The position numbers were made by a program, and so were the translations under genes. Under the pieces are notes generated by a model. That model did not search any database, was not told the DNA's origin, and saw nothing but the letters and a program-made list of their open reading frames with translations. A stretch of DNA of 51,774 nt from Euryarchaeota archaeon UBA171 (GTDB taxonomy: Archaea > Thermoplasmatota > Poseidoniia > Poseidoniales > Thalassarchaeaceae): contig DANO01000027.1 in the NCBI GenBank assembly GCA_002497295.1, forward strand, positions 4,438 through 56,211, written 5' to 3'. Positions 49,538 to 51,774 of this stretch are shown here, in pieces. Positions within the stretch are counted from its first letter, which is position 1. Every line of letters begins with the position of its first letter.

Positions 49538-50338
49538 TCAGCCTTCGCGGTAGAACCTGCTAGCCGCCACCGCTCCGATTGCAAGTGACCCTACCCCTGC
49601 AAGAAGCCCAAATCCGGGCAATAAGCCACTGTCTCCCGTGGATGGCGGACCATCATCGCCACCGACGGCGATTGGGTCGGAGGCGTTGATGACGGGGAAG
49701 AGGACCTCGGTGTTCAATCCGTCTTGATTCTCAGAGTAGTACAATCTGAAAGCGCCTGAACAGTCAATGAGAACGCCACACCCAAGTCCAGCAGGATTCG
49801 GCTTCGAATATTCAAATTGCAATTGAGGCTCCTCGAAACTCTTGTTCCAACGAGTCATATTTTCTGCTACGGGGATTTCCCAGATTATCTGATTGTCTTC
49901 GTATGTGTTAGTGGCAAACTCATTCTGCGCAACAATTGTACTGCCTTTCATGAGCGATATTCGTAACTCTTGACATTCGGCGGTATCGCTGCAATCTCCT
50001 GAAACAACATAAATTCCTACATCAATTCTTATTGTTCCATTCGGATTGAGATACATATCCGCCTTGAATGACTCAGACATCGCGCAGTTGAAGTTGACAT
50101 CCACCTGTTGGTTCTGGGCGAATTCCTTCTCTCCGTAGCCATCTACTGCAGAGGTGGTCTCGTTCCTATCGAAATGGGTCCAGCACTGCCCTATGTTGTC
50201 GGTCCCCCAGATGTGCATGTGGGGATTCTCCACAGAGGGCTGCTTCGCATCCGCCGCCTGCGCAGAGGCAGGCGCGCCTGTGACTGCGATCAGCATGACC
50301 GCAAGCAAGGTAAATGCGGAGATCTTCTTACCAATCAT
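49538..50338 (-). CDS. Secreted surface protein with PGF-CTERM sorting signal
   Basis: A 266-residue exported protein. The ATG at 50338 begins MIGKKISAFTLLAVMLIAVT, a signal peptide with likely cleavage after ASA. A TTG at 50368 would add ten polar residues. The mature part has four or more spaced cysteines (QCWTHF, FNCAMS, GDCSDTAEC, GCGVLIDC), suggesting disulphides. The C-terminus is PGFGLLAGVGSLAIGAVAAS followed by RFYREG: a PGF motif, a hydrophobic helix and a basic end, as in targets of archaeosortase A, which link the protein to lipid at the cell surface. A Gly/Asp/Ser linker precedes it. No archaeosortase is in the window. It lies downstream of ftsZ on the same strand. Confidence 0.8.
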   Translation of the reverse strand: MIGKKISAFTLLAVMLIAVTGAPASAQAADAKQPSVENPHMHIWGTDNIGQCWTHFDRNETTSAVDGYGEKEFAQNQQVDVNFNCAMSESFKADMYLNPNGTIRIDVGIYVVSGDCSDTAECQELRISLMKGSTIVAQNEFATNTYEDNQIIWEIPVAENMTRWNKSFEEPQLQFEYSKPNPAGLGCGVLIDCSGAFRLYYSENQDGLNTEVLFPVINASDPIAVGGDDGPPSTGDSGLLPGFGLLAGVGSLAIGAVAASRFYREG

Positions 50339-50389
50339 GACAGTCTTGTCGGTATCCTCGTGTTTCAATCTATGGGGGTCCCGTGCGCC

Positions 50390-51505
50390 CTAACCGTCAA
50401 ATCTGTGCAGTCCGTCCTCATCCCGAGCACTCTTTCGAGCTATGTTGAGCGCATCCCCGAGGAGATCCGCGGCCATCGAGCCTCCCGAGAGTCTGTCGCC
50501 CGCCACTCCAGTGATTATCGACATCACCTTGATGGTGTCTCCGAAGGCGGGGTCCTGCCGGGCGCCGAATATCACCTGGGCATCTGGAGCGAGCTTCGCC
50601 GTCATCAGCTCGACAACCTGATTGGCCTGTTCTAGCGTCATGTACGAGCCGCCAGTCACATGAATAAGCGCACCTGTCGCTCCCTCGATGTCGACATCGA
50701 GAAGAGGGTGATTCATGGCCTCGTGGACGACTTCCTCTGGCCCCTTGTCGCTCTCCCCGTAGAGCATCATCGTCACCCCTCCCCCCTTCATGATGGACCG
50801 GACATCAGCGAAGTCCAGATTTATCAGGCTCGGAACGGTGATTGTCTCGACTATGCCCTTGATTATCTCGGCGATCAGCTGATCCATGATGCTGAAGGCC
50901 TCTTCCAGGGGTAGATTGGGAACGAACTGGAGGAGCCGGTTGTTGTCCAAGACGAGGACCGCATCTGCAGCGCCTCGGAGAAGGTCAAGACCCTCCAAAG
51001 CACGCTGCATCCGCATCTTCCTCTCAACTGCGAATGGCGTTGTGACGATCGCCACCACGAGAGCACCCACTCTCTTGGCCTCCGCTGCTACCACGGGCGC
51101 TATGCCGGTCCCAGTCCCCCCTCCGAGGCCAGCAGTCACGAATACAAGATCTGCTCCATTCACAATCTGAGTTATGACGCCCCTGCCTGCCTCAGCAGCC
51201 TTACGGCCCATGTGGGGGTCGCCCCCAGCCCCTAGCCCTCTTGTGATGTGCCTCCCAACGAGTAGCTTCTGTTGTGCTCGAGTATTGTCTAGATGCTGCT
51301 TATCCGTGTTTATAGCTACGGTTATCGCTCCTTCCACTCCTATGTGCGTAATCCGATTCATTGTGTTGTTGCCCGATCCACCGCACCCGCAAACAAGGAT
51401 GCGCGGGTCGGGTGGCCCGAAGCTCTCGAGCTGCTCATCTGTGAGAGCGGTGGATGAGCCTGGTTGGCTCATGGCCCCCCAAGCTGGCGCATTACCTATC
51501 GTCAT
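50390..51505 (-). CDS. ftsZ: Cell division protein FtsZ
   Basis: Tubulin-like GTPase that forms the division ring at mid-cell. From the ATG at 51505 it has 371 residues. Motifs: ILVCGCGGSGNNTMNRI (first GTP loop), INTDKQHLDN, the tubulin signature AGLGGGTGTGIAPVVAAEA, and the T7-loop area NLDFADVRSIMKGGG with Asp residues needed for hydrolysis. GGAGG lies seven bases before this ATG; a frame to 51538 is less likely. About 40 residues of variable N-terminus precede the core. The C-terminus (ARDEDGLHRFDG) is short and lacks a long linker. The PGF-CTERM gene follows on the same strand. Other archaeal division genes are not in view. Confidence 0.95.
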   Translation of the reverse strand: MTIGNAPAWGAMSQPGSSTALTDEQLESFGPPDPRILVCGCGGSGNNTMNRITHIGVEGAITVAINTDKQHLDNTRAQQKLLVGRHITRGLGAGGDPHMGRKAAEAGRGVITQIVNGADLVFVTAGLGGGTGTGIAPVVAAEAKRVGALVVAIVTTPFAVERKMRMQRALEGLDLLRGAADAVLVLDNNRLLQFVPNLPLEEAFSIMDQLIAEIIKGIVETITVPSLINLDFADVRSIMKGGGVTMMLYGESDKGPEEVVHEAMNHPLLDVDIEGATGALIHVTGGSYMTLEQANQVVELMTAKLAPDAQVIFGARQDPAFGDTIKVMSIITGVAGDRLSGGSMAADLLGDALNIARKSARDEDGLHRFDG

Positions 51506-51671
51506 GTATTGGCCTCCATCCCAAATGGATGCGGGCAATCGATTTCTTGGCCTTCTTAATGATTGAGGGAGGCAAGATGCCCACAGGGTCGATTATCGCC
51601 CATCTTGATGCAAGCCGAAGTGACTACTTCCCGGAAACGGACATAAGTCTCCTGCTTGCCGCTTGGACCAG

Positions 51672-51772
51672 CCGCGCTTAGCTCAGTTGGCTAGAGCACC
51701 TGACTGTAGACTGGAAACACATGGTTGTAGGCAGCCATCAGGGGGTCCCCGGTTCAAGTCCGGGAGCGCGGA
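51672..51772 (+). tRNA. tRNA-Tyr (GUA anticodon) with probable intron
   Basis: Acceptor strands CCGCGCT (51672-51678) and AGCGCGG (51765-51771) pair fully, with discriminator A at 51772. The C1-G72 pair is typical of archaeal tRNA-Tyr. The D arm (GCTC/GAGC) and T arm (CCCGG, TTCAAGT, CCGGG) are complete. The anticodon stem CCTGA (51699-51703) pairs with TCAGG (51738-51742). The loop carries GTA at 51706-51708 and is interrupted by an insertion after position 37. The bases after A73 are CC, so a CCA end may be encoded; the window stops there. A TATA-like ACATAAGT lies at 51641-51648. Confidence 0.93.
51710..51736 (+). other. Intron in the tRNA-Tyr anticodon loop
   Basis: About 27 bases separate loop position 37 (51709) from position 38 (51737). 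This is the canonical place of archaeal tRNA introns, cut by the splicing endonuclease at a bulge-helix-bulge. CTG (51711-51713) and CAG (51732-51734) could form part of the central helix. The exact boundaries may shift by a base or two. Confidence 0.75.
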
Positions 51773-51774
51773 CC

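Noticed and set aside
51539..51671. Open frames upstream of ftsZ leading into tRNA-Tyr
   Set aside because: They run into the tRNA and overlap ftsZ; the stretch is better read as the promoter region of ftsZ and tRNA-Tyr.

Overview
This window looks like a piece of a euryarchaeal genome, most likely a marine Group II archaeon (Poseidoniales) or a close Thermoplasmatota relative. The archaeal signs are an uninterrupted Pus10 - L21e - RpoF - DUF655 - RsmA/KsgA cluster, an archaeal phosphoglycerate kinase, a TrmB-family regulator, a probable intron in tRNA-Tyr(GUA), a tRNA-Thr with U73, a PGF-CTERM surface protein, and Shine-Dalgarno sites of the GGAGGT/GGTGA type mixed with apparently leaderless genes. 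Genes of bacterial type (class II photolyase, GTP cyclohydrolase II, CrtB/CrtI, PdxH, MscS, NSS symporter, BCP peroxiredoxin) suggest a sunlit, aerobic, protein- and amino-acid-consuming lifestyle. The taxon is an inference; no database was searched.

Layout. 1-3205: zinc/manganese ABC importer (binding protein cut by the window edge, a possible 32-residue membrane peptide, ATPase, permease). 3202-4813: FAH-family hydrolase and a DnaJ-like protein, divergent. 4858-13765: two large RND/MMPL transporters that converge and overlap at their 3' ends; the second is the last gene of a photolyase - SRPBCC/SDR - MMPL operon. 13850-16358: RibA, peroxiredoxin, TrmB regulator. 16420-22490: overlapping operon of ABC1 kinase, PdxH, an SDR lacking the catalytic Tyr, and an FAD oxidoreductase, followed by a membrane protein, MutY and a Rieske protein. 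22496-26165: carotenoid operon crtB - crtI - thioredoxin-like lipoprotein - ABA4-like membrane protein. 26271-32098: DUF971, then the translation/transcription cluster, ending in an unrecognised zinc-ribbon protein and a small membrane protein. 32137-35026: MIP18-like protein, M24 peptidase, Pgk. 35030-35722: tRNA-Thr and a membrane protein. 35724-40733: phosphohexomutase; then HAD - UppS - Nudix - RidA - MFS. 40779-43698: unrecognised membrane protein, phosphoglycerate mutase, MscS. 43800-49531: membrane-anchored carboxypeptidase, NSS symporter, GtrA-like protein, HisRS. 49538-51772: PGF-CTERM protein, FtsZ, tRNA-Tyr.

How the genes may work together. The 4-base overlap between an M14 ecto-carboxypeptidase and an LeuT-fold symporter suggests a matched release-and-uptake unit for amino acids. 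The crt operon makes a carotenoid backbone and adds two membrane/extracytoplasmic proteins of unknown role. The photolyase, RibA (flavin), PdxH, peroxiredoxin and carotenoid genes lie within 14 kb and fit photo-oxidative stress. Two strong hairpins sit over the ribosome-binding regions of L21e and of the zinc-ribbon gene downstream of RsmA; these, together with the L21e-helix-hairpin-helix fusion, are the best candidates for undescribed biology here. There is no gene-free stretch longer than about 300 bases; the longest is 1264-1472.
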